A stretch of 24,897 nucleotides of DNA from Candidatus Dormiibacter sp. (GTDB lineage Bacteria > Chloroflexota > Dormibacteria > UBA8260), in assembly GCA_025450495.1 (NCBI GenBank), contig JANWHI010000051.1:1-24897 (forward strand). Reading direction: 5' to 3'. Every line of letters begins with the position of its first letter. The stretch's first letter is position 1. The translations under genes and the position numbers were made by a program. The notes below the pieces were generated by a model. It was given only the letters and a program-made list of their open reading frames with translations, was not told the DNA's origin and made no database searches. Below are positions 1-8,439 of the stretch, piece after piece.

Positions 1-616
1 CAGGCCGGCCGACGTCGACGACGGCCATGCGCTGGCGATGCGCGGGATCGCGCCCGATCGGCGCCATGACCCGGCCCGTCGACTCGCGGAAGGTGCCGTG
101 CACGAGCGCCCAATAAACCCGACCAAGGGTGCGCCGCTGGAGCTGCAGCGACAGCGAGTGATGAGCGGCCTGGGTCTTGGCCACCACCAGCAACCCGCTG
201 GTGTCGCGGTCCAGCCGGTGGACGATGCCCGGGCGCTGCTCACCACCGAGCTGTGACCAGGTGGTGCCCCGCTGGCGGAGTCCGTCGGCGAGCGTGCCCG
301 CCGGGTGCCCGGGCGCGGGGTGCACCACCAGGCCGGCGGGTTTGTCGATCACCGCCAGCGCGTCGTCCTCGTACACGAGGGTGAGCGGCACCTGCGGTCC
401 GGCAACGTCGGCACGCCGCTCCGCCGCCGGCGGGATGACCACCACGACATCGTCGGCGGCACCAACACGCTGGCCGGATTTGGCGGGGCGGTCGTTGACC
501 CGCACGTGGCCGCCGGCGATCAGCAGCTGTGCGGCGCTGCGGCTGACCCCGGATTGCCTGGCGACACGCAGGTCGAGCCGGCTGACCTGCTCGCCACGCT
601 CAACCACGTCGTTCAT
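1..616 (-). CDS. rluD: RluD-family 23S rRNA pseudouridine synthase (3' end cut by window)
   Basis: The visible 205 residues read as an RluA/RluD-type pseudouridine synthase, a family that isomerises uridines in 23S rRNA helix 69 or related sites. An S4-like RNA-binding domain occupies about residues 11-60 (SRLDLRVARQSGVSRSAAQ). The catalytic domain follows, with the family motif HRLDRDTSGLL at residues 133-143; its second Asp (D136) is the expected nucleophile. DKPAGLVVHP (91-100) is also typical. The ATG at 614-616 overlaps the lspA stop as ATGA, so translation is probably coupled. lspA followed by rluD is a very common bacterial gene pair. The C-terminal third lies beyond base 1. Family assignment is secure, but which of RluA, RluC or RluD it is rests mainly on the lspA context. 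Confidence 0.93.
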   Translation of the reverse strand, partial: MNDVVERGEQVSRLDLRVARQSGVSRSAAQLLIAGGHVRVNDRPAKSGQRVGAADDVVVVIPPAAERRADVAGPQVPLTLVYEDDALAVIDKPAGLVVHPAPGHPAGTLADGLRQRGTTWSQLGGEQRPGIVHRLDRDTSGLLVVAKTQAAHHSLSLQLQRRTLGRVYWALVHGTFRESTGRVMAPIGRDPAHRQRMAVVDVGRP

Positions 617-1149
617 GCAGCGCCGTGAGGACCCGCGGCTGGTGGCGCAGTGCGCAGCGTCAGCACGCCGAGGAGGATGCCGAGGACGATCGCCATGTCG
701 GCGACGTTGAACACCGGCCACCTCTGCAGATCGATGAAGTCGACAACGTATCCCTGCACGAACCGGTCGAGCGCGTTGGCGATCGCACCGCCGAGCACCA
801 TGCCGAGCAGCACCTGGGGAAACACGCCTGGGCCGAAGCGCCTGCCGGCCAGCAGGATGTAGAGAGCCACGGCCGCCGCCACCACCAGGAACACAACCTG
901 CAATTGAGGGAACAGGCCGAATGCGGCGCCGCGGTTCTGGATGTGGTGAATGGTGACCGGGCCGCTCGTGGGGACCTGGCCGCCCAGCGCGATGTGCTGG
1001 GTGACCAGCCATTTGCTGAGATGGTCGAGGGCGAACACGCCGATCGCGGTGCTCAGCATCACGGTCAGCTGGCGGCTCCGGCTGGGGACCGCGTCGCCAC
1101 CCACCCGCTGACCGGCAGCGGCGGGAGCAGCAGGCAGGTCCTCGTTCAT
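613..1149 (-). CDS. lspA: Lipoprotein signal peptidase (signal peptidase II)
   Basis: LspA is the aspartyl membrane protease that removes signal peptides from diacylglyceryl prolipoproteins. With the ATG at 1149 the protein is 178 aa, close to the family length. Visible motifs are FALDHLSKW (39-47), NRGAAFGL (72-79), the first catalytic Asp in NALDRF (D128) and the second in FNVADMA (D151). Hydrophobic segments at about 30-50, 83-101, 111-125 and 150-166 give the four-helix layout. The reading frame is open further upstream, but that part overlaps yggS; the ATG at 1149 lies 28 bases after the yggS stop and is the simplest start. No strong Shine-Dalgarno sequence is visible. The stop overlaps the rluD start. 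The roughly 30-residue hydrophilic N-terminus is somewhat long, and a later start is possible. Confidence 0.94.
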   Translation of the reverse strand: MNEDLPAAPAAAGQRVGGDAVPSRSRQLTVMLSTAIGVFALDHLSKWLVTQHIALGGQVPTSGPVTIHHIQNRGAAFGLFPQLQVVFLVVAAAVALYILLAGRRFGPGVFPQVLLGMVLGGAIANALDRFVQGYVVDFIDLQRWPVFNVADMAIVLGILLGVLTLRTAPPAAGPHGAA

Positions 1150-1177
1150 CGCGGCGTCAGGATAGCGGCGGCTGTCG

Positions 1178-1882
1178 TCAGCGCTGCGCCCCAACCCGGT
1201 CACCGAACAGGACCCGGCCAAGCCGCACCATCGTCGAACCCTCGGCGACGGCGATCTCGAAGTCGTCGCTCATACCCATGCTCAGCTCAGCAAGGGTGAT
1301 CTCGTGGTCGTCGCGGAGCCTGTCACGCAGCAGCCGCAGCCGCGCAAAGCAGTCCCGGGCACCGTCGGGCGAGCCCTGTGGCGCGATGGTCATCAGGCCG
1401 ACTGGCTCGAGCCCCGGCAGCCCTCTCACCTCCGTGAGCAGCGCGGCCGCCGCATCGGCGCTGACGCCGCTGCGACCGGGAGCCCCGGTCAGCTCGACCT
1501 CGATGAGAACACGGAGCGGCGTTGTATCAGCGGCGCGGTGGCGGTCGAGCGCGGCGGCGAGCTGCGCGGAGTCGACCGAGTGCACCACGTCGAAGATCGT
1601 CGCCGCCGCGCGCGCCTTGTTGCGCTGGATGTGTCCGATCATGTGCCACGTTGCGGCGCCACCGACCAGCTCGGACCGCTTGGCCCGGGCCTCCTGCACG
1701 CGACTCTCGCCGATGTCGCACAGACCAGCCTGCAGAGCAGACTCGATGGCCACCGCGGGGTGGCCCTTGGTCACGGCCACCAGCCGCACGCCGGCAGGGT
1801 CGCGTCCGGCACGTTCGGCTGCCTGCCCCACCCGCGCGCGCACCTGGGTCAGCCGTGAGGCGACGTTCTCGCCGGCGCTCAT
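1178..1882 (-). CDS. yggS: PLP homeostasis protein, YggS/PLPBP family
   Basis: This 234-aa protein is a single-domain PLP-binding (alanine-racemase-like barrel) protein of the YggS/PROSC family, which buffers pyridoxal phosphate and has no confirmed enzymatic activity. The PLP lysine lies in VAVTKGHP (K39). Further family motifs are IGESRVQEA, WHMIGHIQRNKAR (about 79-91), VHSVDS, and near the C-terminus LSMGMSDDFEIAVAEGSTMVRLG. The ATG overlaps the nrdR stop as ATGA. yggS lies close to ftsZ in many Gram-positive dcw clusters, often with sepF. Here no sepF follows; lspA does. Confidence 0.95.
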   Translation of the reverse strand: MSAGENVASRLTQVRARVGQAAERAGRDPAGVRLVAVTKGHPAVAIESALQAGLCDIGESRVQEARAKRSELVGGAATWHMIGHIQRNKARAAATIFDVVHSVDSAQLAAALDRHRAADTTPLRVLIEVELTGAPGRSGVSADAAAALLTEVRGLPGLEPVGLMTIAPQGSPDGARDCFARLRLLRDRLRDDHEITLAELSMGMSDDFEIAVAEGSTMVRLGRVLFGDRVGAQR

Positions 1883-2418
1883 TTGCCGATGTCGAGAGCC
1901 GGCTCGCTGCCCGCGTCGGCGGGTTTGCGGCGGCGACGCGGTGCATCCGGTGGTCGGGTCCCCGGGGGGTTGGCGAGCACGTCCTCGATGGTGGCGCGCA
2001 TCTGCTCGACGTCCCTGAACGATCGATATACGGACGCGAAGCGCACGTACGCGATCTCGTCGAGCGCGCGCAGGTGCTGCATCACCATCTCACCGACCTC
2101 GCGGCTGCGCACCTCGGTGACGTTGCGAGCGCGCAGCGCGTTCTCGATGTCATCGACCACGGTCTCGAGCTGGGCGGAAGCGATGTCACGTTTGGTTGAC
2201 GCGTTGACCAGCCCGCCCAGCAGCTTGCGCCGGTTGAACTCCTCGCGCCGTCCGTCCTTCTTGACCACCCAGAGCGGCACCGCCTCGACCCGCTCATAGG
2301 TGGTGAAACGCTTGTGACAGATGAGGCATTCTCGGCGCCGCCGAATCGCCTCTCCGGTTTCGGAGTCGCGCGAGTCGACGACCTTCGACTCAGGATGCGA
2401 ACAGTATGGGCATTTCAT
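1879..2418 (-). CDS. nrdR: Transcriptional repressor NrdR
   Basis: NrdR represses ribonucleotide reductase genes using a zinc ribbon and a nucleotide-sensing ATP-cone. The N-terminus shows the zinc ribbon cysteines C3, C6 (MKCPYC) and C31, C34 (CLICHKRF), followed by the invariant FTTYERVE. The ATP-cone spans about residues 48-135 (VVKKDGRREEFNRRKLLGGL through FASVYRSFRDV). At 179 aa it is about 25 residues longer than usual owing to a Pro/Arg-rich C-terminal tail with no recognisable motif. The ATG at 2418 has no clear Shine-Dalgarno and lies 10 bases from a hairpin. Its stop overlaps yggS. Placement directly after ftsZ links dNTP control to the division cluster, though no NrdR box was recognised here. 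Confidence 0.96.
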   Translation of the reverse strand: MKCPYCSHPESKVVDSRDSETGEAIRRRRECLICHKRFTTYERVEAVPLWVVKKDGRREEFNRRKLLGGLVNASTKRDIASAQLETVVDDIENALRARNVTEVRSREVGEMVMQHLRALDEIAYVRFASVYRSFRDVEQMRATIEDVLANPPGTRPPDAPRRRRKPADAGSEPALDIGK

Positions 2419-2428
2419 GGCACAAACA

Positions 2429-2454
2429 GAGGGCCCCGACGAGGCGAGGCCCCC
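2429..2454 (-). terminator. Hairpin between ftsZ and nrdR, possible weak terminator or attenuator
   Basis: Read on the minus strand, GGGGGCC and GGCCCTC can form a 7-bp stem (one G-U pair) around a 12-base loop, 18 bases past the ftsZ TAG. It is followed by TGTTTGTG, a poor U-tract, and then the nrdR ATG. It could partly terminate ftsZ transcripts or hinder ribosome access to nrdR. This was judged by eye; no folding energy was computed. Confidence 0.35.
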
Positions 2455-2472
2455 TGCTCGATGGCGGGCTGC

Positions 2473-3573
2473 CTAACGACGGTCCCGGAGGAACGCCGGA
2501 ATGTCGAGATCATCCGCGTTGGGCGGGCTCGAGGAGCGCCCACCGATGGTGAATGCGGGCGAGGCGGCCATCACCGACCGCGCCGCCGGCTCGTAGGCGA
2601 GCGTGCCGAGCACATCGATCTGTCCGGTGAAACCGGTGGCGATCACGGTGATCTTCACCTCGCCCTTCATCTGCTCGTCGATGACCGTCCCGAAGATGAT
2701 CTGCGCGTCGGGGTCAGCCGATTCGCTGACCAGCTGGGCCGCCTCGTTGACCTCGTAGAGCGTCAGGTCCGGGCCGCCGGTCACGTTGAGCAGGATGCCC
2801 TTGGCGCCGGCGATGGTGGTCTCGAGCAGAGGGCTGGCCACCGCGTCACGCGCGGCGTCGGCAGCGCGCGTGTCGCCGTTGCCGAATCCGATGCCCATCA
2901 GCGCGGCACCCTGACCCGACATGATCGCCTTGACGTCGGCGAAGTCGAGGTTGATCAGGCCAGGGAACACGATCAGGTCGCTGATGCCCTGGACGCCCTG
3001 GCGGAGCACGTCATCGGCCAGCTTGAACGCTTCGGTGATCGGTGTCTTCTTGTCGACCACCTGCATGAGTCGCTCATTGGGGATGGTGATCAGGGTGTCG
3101 ACACGTCCCTGGAGGTTGGCGATGCCGTCGTCAGCGCAACGCTGCCGCTTCAGCCCTTCGAACTTGAACGGCTTGGTGACCACGCCGATGGTCAGGGCGC
3201 CCTGCTCGCGAGCGATCTCCGCGACAGTCGGGGCGGCGCCGGTACCGGTGCCGCCGCCCATGCCTGCGGTGACGAACACCATGTCGCAGTCCTCGAGCAG
3301 CTTGGTGATCTCGGCACGCGATTCCTCGGCCGCCTCGGCGCCGCGGACTGGGTCGCCACCAGCGCCGAGCCCGCGCGTCAGCTTGGAGCCGATGCGCACC
3401 TTCTTGTGGGCGTTGCTGAGCTGCAGCGCCTGGTGGTCGGTGTTCACGGAGATGAACTCGACTCCCTTGAGGCGGCTCTGGATCATGCGGTTGACGGCGT
3501 TGCTGCCGCCGCCGCCGACACCCACAACCTTGATGCGGGCATTTCCCTCCAGCGTCCGGTCGAGATCGTTCAT
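2473..3573 (-). CDS. ftsZ: Cell division protein FtsZ
   Basis: FtsZ is the tubulin-like GTPase that forms the cytokinetic ring. The 366-aa product begins [10 protein letters not shown] and shows [15 protein letters not shown] (17-30), the tubulin signature GGGTGTG (107-113), ITIPNERLM, and the T7-loop segment [11 protein letters not shown] whose Asp completes the neighbouring GTPase site. The C-terminal [10 protein letters not shown] is the conserved tail that binds FtsA or SepF. The ATG at 3573 is chosen because GAGGAG lies six bases upstream and the protein then starts where typical FtsZ starts. The frame stays open a further 49 codons upstream to a GTG at 3720 inside ftsA, so a longer form cannot be excluded. 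ftsA precedes it by 133 bases. The stop is TAG. Confidence 0.97.
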   Translation of the reverse strand: MNDLDRTLEGNARIKVVGVGGGGSNAVNRMIQSRLKGVEFISVNTDHQALQLSNAHKKVRIGSKLTRGLGAGGDPVRGAEAAEESRAEITKLLEDCDMVFVTAGMGGGTGTGAAPTVAEIAREQGALTIGVVTKPFKFEGLKRQRCADDGIANLQGRVDTLITIPNERLMQVVDKKTPITEAFKLADDVLRQGVQGISDLIVFPGLINLDFADVKAIMSGQGAALMGIGFGNGDTRAADAARDAVASPLLETTIAGAKGILLNVTGGPDLTLYEVNEAAQLVSESADPDAQIIFGTVIDEQMKGEVKITVIATGFTGQIDVLGTLAYEPAARSVMAASPAFTIGGRSSSPPNADDLDIPAFLRDRR

Positions 3574-3706
3574 GGGTGTCTCCTCACGCTGCCTGCTCTT
3601 CGGACGCAGCGAAACCATCCCCGCACGCGTCGTTTCATCACCGTTGCCACCGTCGACCGCAGCCGGCGTCGGCTCGTCGCCGTCCAGCCCGTACAGCTTC
3701 ATCCGC

Positions 3707-4945
3707 TCAGAAAAGTTCACGAATCCACCGACCGAATCGATCGCCGACGTGCTGGCCGTTGCCGTTCTGCGCCCTGCCGGTCAACTGGACACCACGGCCC
3801 AGGCGTCCGCGCGCGCCCCAACGCAGCAGGCCAACGACTGTGGCGTGATGCGGTCCGCTGATCTCATCGTTCATGCCGGTGACCCCGTGCGGCGCGGCGA
3901 CGCGGGCGGGAAGGTCAGTGACCTGCTGGATCACCTCGGCGAAACCGCGCAGCAGCGCCCCGCCACCGGTGAGCACGATGCCGCCGGGAAAGCTGCTCGG
4001 CGGCCCTGCCTTCTCGACCTCTGCGGCGATCAACTGCGCCATCTCGCGCGCGCGCGGGCCGATGATCTCGGCGAGAAAGCGCTGCGGGACGTTGACGGGT
4101 TCGTCGTATCCCATCGGCAGCAGCTTCACCTCGGCGTCGGCAGGGAGCGTCAGCTGCAAGCAATGTCCGTACGCGCGCTTGGTTGCCTCTGCGGTCTCCA
4201 GGTCGCAGCGCAGTCCCACCGCCATGTCGCCGCTGACATGATTGCCGCCCACCGGGATCACCGCCGTGTGGATGATGCTCCCCTTGGCAAAAACTGCGAC
4301 GTCCGTGGTGCCGCCGCCGATGTCGGCGATGACGACGCCGCGGTCGAGCTCGTCCTCACCGATCACCGCCTCCGCAGAGGCCAGCACCTGGAGCACGAGA
4401 TCCTCGACATCGAGCCCGGCCTTGTGCACCACTTTGATCATGTTTTGGATGGCGGTGTTGGTGCCGGTGATGATGTGCGCGTCGACCTCGAGCCGCGTGC
4501 CCGCCATACCGAGCGCGTCGCGCACCCCCTCCTGGCCGTCGATGGTGAACTGCTGGGGGAGGACGTGGATGATCTTGCGATCCGAGGGCACGCTCACCGC
4601 GCGCGCCGCCTCAACGGCCCGGGTGACGTCGGCGTCGCGCACCTCGCGGTGACCCGCCGACACCGCGACGACGCCGCGGGAGTTCTGCGAGGTTATGCTG
4701 GTGCCCGCCAGGCCGACCACCGCCGAGTCGACGGGGACGCCGCTCATCTGTTCGGCCAGATCGACCGCCTCGGCCACGGCCTCGGCAGCGCGATCGATCT
4801 CGATGATCGACCCCTTCCTGACCCCCCGGGAGGGCGCCTCGCCCACACCGATGACACGTAACCCGGTGCTGTCCAGCTCGGCGATGGCGCAGCAGACCTT
4901 CGTCGTTCCTAGATCGAGTGCAAAGACGCGGCGAGAACGGGTCAA
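3707..4945 (-). CDS. ftsA: Cell division protein FtsA
   Basis: FtsA is the actin-like ATPase that anchors FtsZ to the membrane. The 412-aa protein shows phosphate-1 motif [17 protein letters not shown] near the N-terminus, phosphate-2 motif [15 protein letters not shown], and adenosine motif [14 protein letters not shown]. The region with [14 protein letters not shown] is the 1C domain typical of FtsA. The C-terminus, FGRWIRELF, fits the short amphipathic membrane-targeting helix. I start it at TTG 4945: AGAGG lies five bases upstream, no ATG or GTG lies near, and upstream codons have no FtsA similarity. ftsZ follows after 133 bases. Transcription may begin in the 262-bp gap upstream, since the preceding gene is an unrelated dehydrogenase. 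Confidence 0.96.
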   Translation of the reverse strand: MTRSRRVFALDLGTTKVCCAIAELDSTGLRVIGVGEAPSRGVRKGSIIEIDRAAEAVAEAVDLAEQMSGVPVDSAVVGLAGTSITSQNSRGVVAVSAGHREVRDADVTRAVEAARAVSVPSDRKIIHVLPQQFTIDGQEGVRDALGMAGTRLEVDAHIITGTNTAIQNMIKVVHKAGLDVEDLVLQVLASAEAVIGEDELDRGVVIADIGGGTTDVAVFAKGSIIHTAVIPVGGNHVSGDMAVGLRCDLETAEATKRAYGHCLQLTLPADAEVKLLPMGYDEPVNVPQRFLAEIIGPRAREMAQLIAAEVEKAGPPSSFPGGIVLTGGGALLRGFAEVIQQVTDLPARVAAPHGVTGMNDEISGPHHATVVGLLRWGARGRLGRGVQLTGRAQNGNGQHVGDRFGRWIRELF

Positions 4946-5207
4946 CTTGGCCTCTGAGTATAGCCGGGGCCCGCCCCTTAAGAAAGGGGTAATTGGGTGC
5001 AAAACCGCAAGATGCTGAGTTTGCCGCCGGAGTATGCCACAAGATGTGGCCTGCCCGGACCTAACCCCAGGCACTTTTCCACAGGTGTTAACGCAACAGG
5101 GCCTCGCCAAAACTGCACCTGTCGGACGAGACCCCGCGGCCGCAGCCCCAGTCGGGCCGCGCAGCGCGGGCCATCATGGCACCGCGGCGGCGCGCTGTAA
5201 ACGGCTG
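4946..5207 (-). promoter_or_regulatory. Upstream region of ftsA with inverted repeats
   Basis: This 262-bp gap has no convincing gene. It contains a perfect CCCCTT/AAGGGG dyad (4974-4989, 4-base loop), a GCCAC/GTGGC dyad (5036-5050, 5-base loop), and TTTTCCACA (5075-5083), which fits the loose DnaA-box consensus TTWTNCACA. On the minus strand TATACT (complement of 4957-4962) resembles a -10 box but lies only 11 bases from the ftsA TTG and lacks a good -35. GC-rich dyads at 5140-5170 could help end the dehydrogenase transcript, though they lack a U-tract. Promoter activity for ftsAZ is inferred from position. Confidence 0.4.
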
Positions 5208-6254
<1,047 letters not shown>

Positions 6255-6314
6255 GGCGGCAACCCTACCAGCACCCGTGGCGACCAGCCGGCCCGGTGCG
6301 TCACCATCACGCGC

Positions 6315-7202
6315 ATGCGCATCGACAGCCTGTTCGCGCGCCACGACCCACTCTTCTCGTTCGAGTTCTTCCCCCCGCGTGACGACCAGGGTTCGGAGAG
6401 GCTCTTTGCCACCATCGCGGCCCTGGCCGACCTCGAGCCGGCCTTCGTGTCGGTCACCCACGGCGCCGGCGGGAGCAGCCGCGACGACCGCACGGTACGA
6501 CTCGTCGAGCGCCTCCACAACGAGACCGGCCTTCTGCCGATGGCCCACCTCACCTGTCGAGACTCGACAGTTGACGATCTGCTCGACGAGGTCCGCCAGT
6601 ACGAGGCCGTCGGAATCGACAACGTGCTGGCCATACGCGGCGATCCACCCGACGGGGAGGGCGCGTTCGTCCCCCGCGAGGGCGGTTTGCGCTACGGCAG
6701 CGAGCTCGTCCGCCTGCTCACCGACAACGCCGACCTGTGTGTGGGAGCCGCCTGTTCGCCGGAGAAGCATGTCGAGTCGGCAAGCCTCGAGGAGGACGTC
6801 GCCGCCGCTCTCCACAAGGTCGAGGCGGGAGCGAAGTTCCTCATCACCCAGCTGTTCTTCGACAACGCGGTCTACGCCAGCTTCCTCAGCCGAGCTCGCG
6901 CGGTCGGCATCGACGTGCCCATCGTGCCGGGGATCATGCCGATCACCAACGTCGACCAGGTGTACCGTTTCACCGCCAAGATCGGCGCGTCGATTCCCGC
7001 CGAGCTGCGTCGTGCTCTCGAGTCCCGGTCGGACGACCCCGCCGCAGTGCTGCAGCTCGGCGTCGCCTGGGCGACGTTGCAGTGCAGTGAGCTGCTGCGC
7101 TCAGGCGCACCCGGGATCCACTTCATCACCCTCAACCGGTCGCCGGCGACCCGCGCGATCCTCAGCGCGTTGCGGATCGCCCGTCCCTGGGCGCGCGATT
7201 GA
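6315..7202 (+). CDS. metF: Methylenetetrahydrofolate reductase
   Basis: MetF reduces 5,10-methylene-THF to 5-methyl-THF for methionine synthesis, using FAD in a TIM barrel. The 295-aa protein shows FSFEFFPP (with the catalytic Glu), VTHGAGGS, MAHLTC, NVLAIRGDPP, FLITQLFFD, VPGIMPITN and the C-terminal GAPGIHFITLNRS, in family order and at normal length. The ATG at 6315 gives MRIDSLFARHDPLFSFE; no strong Shine-Dalgarno is visible. It is the only plus-strand protein gene in the window. It diverges from the dehydrogenase (60 bp) and converges on ftsQ with only 3 bases between stop codons. No SAM or cobalamin riboswitch fits in the short upstream gap. Confidence 0.96.
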   Translation: MRIDSLFARHDPLFSFEFFPPRDDQGSERLFATIAALADLEPAFVSVTHGAGGSSRDDRTVRLVERLHNETGLLPMAHLTCRDSTVDDLLDEVRQYEAVGIDNVLAIRGDPPDGEGAFVPREGGLRYGSELVRLLTDNADLCVGAACSPEKHVESASLEEDVAAALHKVEAGAKFLITQLFFDNAVYASFLSRARAVGIDVPIVPGIMPITNVDQVYRFTAKIGASIPAELRRALESRSDDPAAVLQLGVAWATLQCSELLRSGAPGIHFITLNRSPATRAILSALRIARPWARD

Positions 7203-7205
7203 GCG

Positions 7206-8387
7206 TCAGCGCCGTGGCGAGGGCGGGGCCAGGTTGAACACGAAGGGGGTTGGCGTGGGTCGCGGCGTCGGGGATGGAGTGGGGGTGGGAGAGTTGCCCG
7301 CCGTGGGCGCCTCAGGAACGACCGCGGTCTGCGGCGGCGCGGAGGTCGGCAGGGTGCTCGCGGCGATGTCGCTGAGCAGCGCTGCCGGTTCGCCGGGCTT
7401 GCCGCCGATCGCGGGCGCGCTCGGGTTCTCGAGGTTGACGTACCCGAAGGCGGGGCTGACGAAGTTGACCTTCCCCTTCAACGCCGCCAGCACCTCGAGC
7501 TGACCCGGGACCGCGGCCACCGCATCGCTGCTGTCGAGCGACCCGAACACGGCCTGCCACCCGGTGCCGCACCAGGCCGAGAAAACGTTGCTGCTGCTGA
7601 TCACGTAGGCGTCCAGGCTGCAGCCGAACGTCGCCTTCCAGCGCTGGGCCGCACTGGCCAGGATCTCCGCGAAGCCGCTCCCCAGCTGCTGCTGCCCGCC
7701 AGGGCGGTAGTCGAGGAGCAGCGGGACGCCCGGCCGGGCCGCGGCCCTCGATTGCGTGAAGCCAAGCGTCGCGCCGTTGGCGGCGACGAACGTGCTGTCC
7801 GAGCCGTGGCGCAGGAGCAGGTCCGGCTGCCACTCGGTGACGGCGATGTGCACCGTGGACGGCAGCTGGGTCGTGACCGTGGCGGTGCGCACCCACGGCA
7901 ACGCGGCGAGCCGCGCGCGGATGGCGTCGCCGTCGACGGTGAACAGGCTGGTCTGCGGCACTCGCGCAGCGGCGACCACGGCATCGCGGCTCAGCAGGTG
8001 GTCGCCGACGACGTCCACGGTGTGGACCTTGAATGCCGGCGAGAACAGCAGCGCGGCAAGGATGCCGACCTGCACAAGCAGAAAGCCGGCGGCGGCGACA
8101 CGCCGGAACCGCGAGCCGTGGTGGCTGTCAGCGACGGGCGCGGCGTGACGAGGCCCGTGACGGCGCCTCCGTGGCGAGGCCTCCAGGGGAACACCGGCTG
8201 GGACATGGAAGCGACGGCCCATCCGAGGCCCGTCGACGAGGCCTGCAGCCACGGCACGTACCTGCGCATGGCGCGCGGCGACGTCGTCAAGTGGCGGGGT
8301 CGCGCGCGGGGGGCGCTCTCGGAGGTGCTGGGGCATCGATGTGAGGACGTGAGGGAGGACGTTTCGGCCCTGGGCGCCGGTTGGCAC
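7206..8387 (-). CDS. ftsQ: FtsQ/DivIB-type division protein with POTRA domain
   Basis: FtsQ is the bitopic scaffold of the FtsQLB divisome subcomplex. A basic, disordered N-terminus (about 1-95) precedes one membrane helix (FLLVQVGILAALLFSPAF, about 102-119) and a POTRA domain (about 121-189: VHTVDVVGDHLLSRDAVVAA through PSTVHIAVTEWQPDLLL). A less conserved beta domain follows. The last 40 residues are rich in Thr and Pro (PTPTPSPTPRPTPTP), an unusual extracytoplasmic tail. The ATG at 8387 is used, with GAGGCGGG about 13 bases upstream; ATGs at 8336 and 8222 are alternatives, and the N-terminus is the least certain part. The position between murF/ddl and ftsA matches ftsQ synteny. The 3' end converges on metF. 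Confidence 0.88.
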   Translation of the reverse strand: MPTGAQGRNVLPHVLTSMPQHLRERPPRATPPLDDVAARHAQVRAVAAGLVDGPRMGRRFHVPAGVPLEASPRRRRHGPRHAAPVADSHHGSRFRRVAAAGFLLVQVGILAALLFSPAFKVHTVDVVGDHLLSRDAVVAAARVPQTSLFTVDGDAIRARLAALPWVRTATVTTQLPSTVHIAVTEWQPDLLLRHGSDSTFVAANGATLGFTQSRAAARPGVPLLLDYRPGGQQQLGSGFAEILASAAQRWKATFGCSLDAYVISSSNVFSAWCGTGWQAVFGSLDSSDAVAAVPGQLEVLAALKGKVNFVSPAFGYVNLENPSAPAIGGKPGEPAALLSDIAASTLPTSAPPQTAVVPEAPTAGNSPTPTPSPTPRPTPTPFVFNLAPPSPRR

Positions 8388-8439
8388 ATTATGGGGTGGA
8401 ATCCCGCCTCACAACCACTTCTCGACGCCAGATCCGCGC

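Noticed and set aside
3574..3720. Short separate gene resembling SepF between ftsA and ftsZ
   Set aside because: The [11 protein letters not shown] resemblance is only a few residues, there is no SepF core domain, and the frame runs straight into ftsZ.
2314..4861. Two very long plus-strand open frames (515 and 646 codons) across ftsZ and ftsA
   Set aside because: They are antisense to clearly recognisable ftsZ and ftsA, have compositionally biased products without motifs, and are expected shadows in high-GC DNA.
5075..5083. Replication origin suggested by a DnaA-box-like TTTTCCACA
   Set aside because: A single loose match, with no box cluster, AT-rich unwinding region or dnaA/dnaN neighbours.
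5140..5170. Rho-independent terminator after the MDR dehydrogenase
   Set aside because: GC-rich dyads exist but no U-tract follows on the minus strand, so termination there cannot be supported.
6255..6815. N-terminal extension of the MDR dehydrogenase running antisense through metF
   Set aside because: metF on the other strand has full family motifs; the dehydrogenase family starts at the ATG at 6254, so the extension is shadow.
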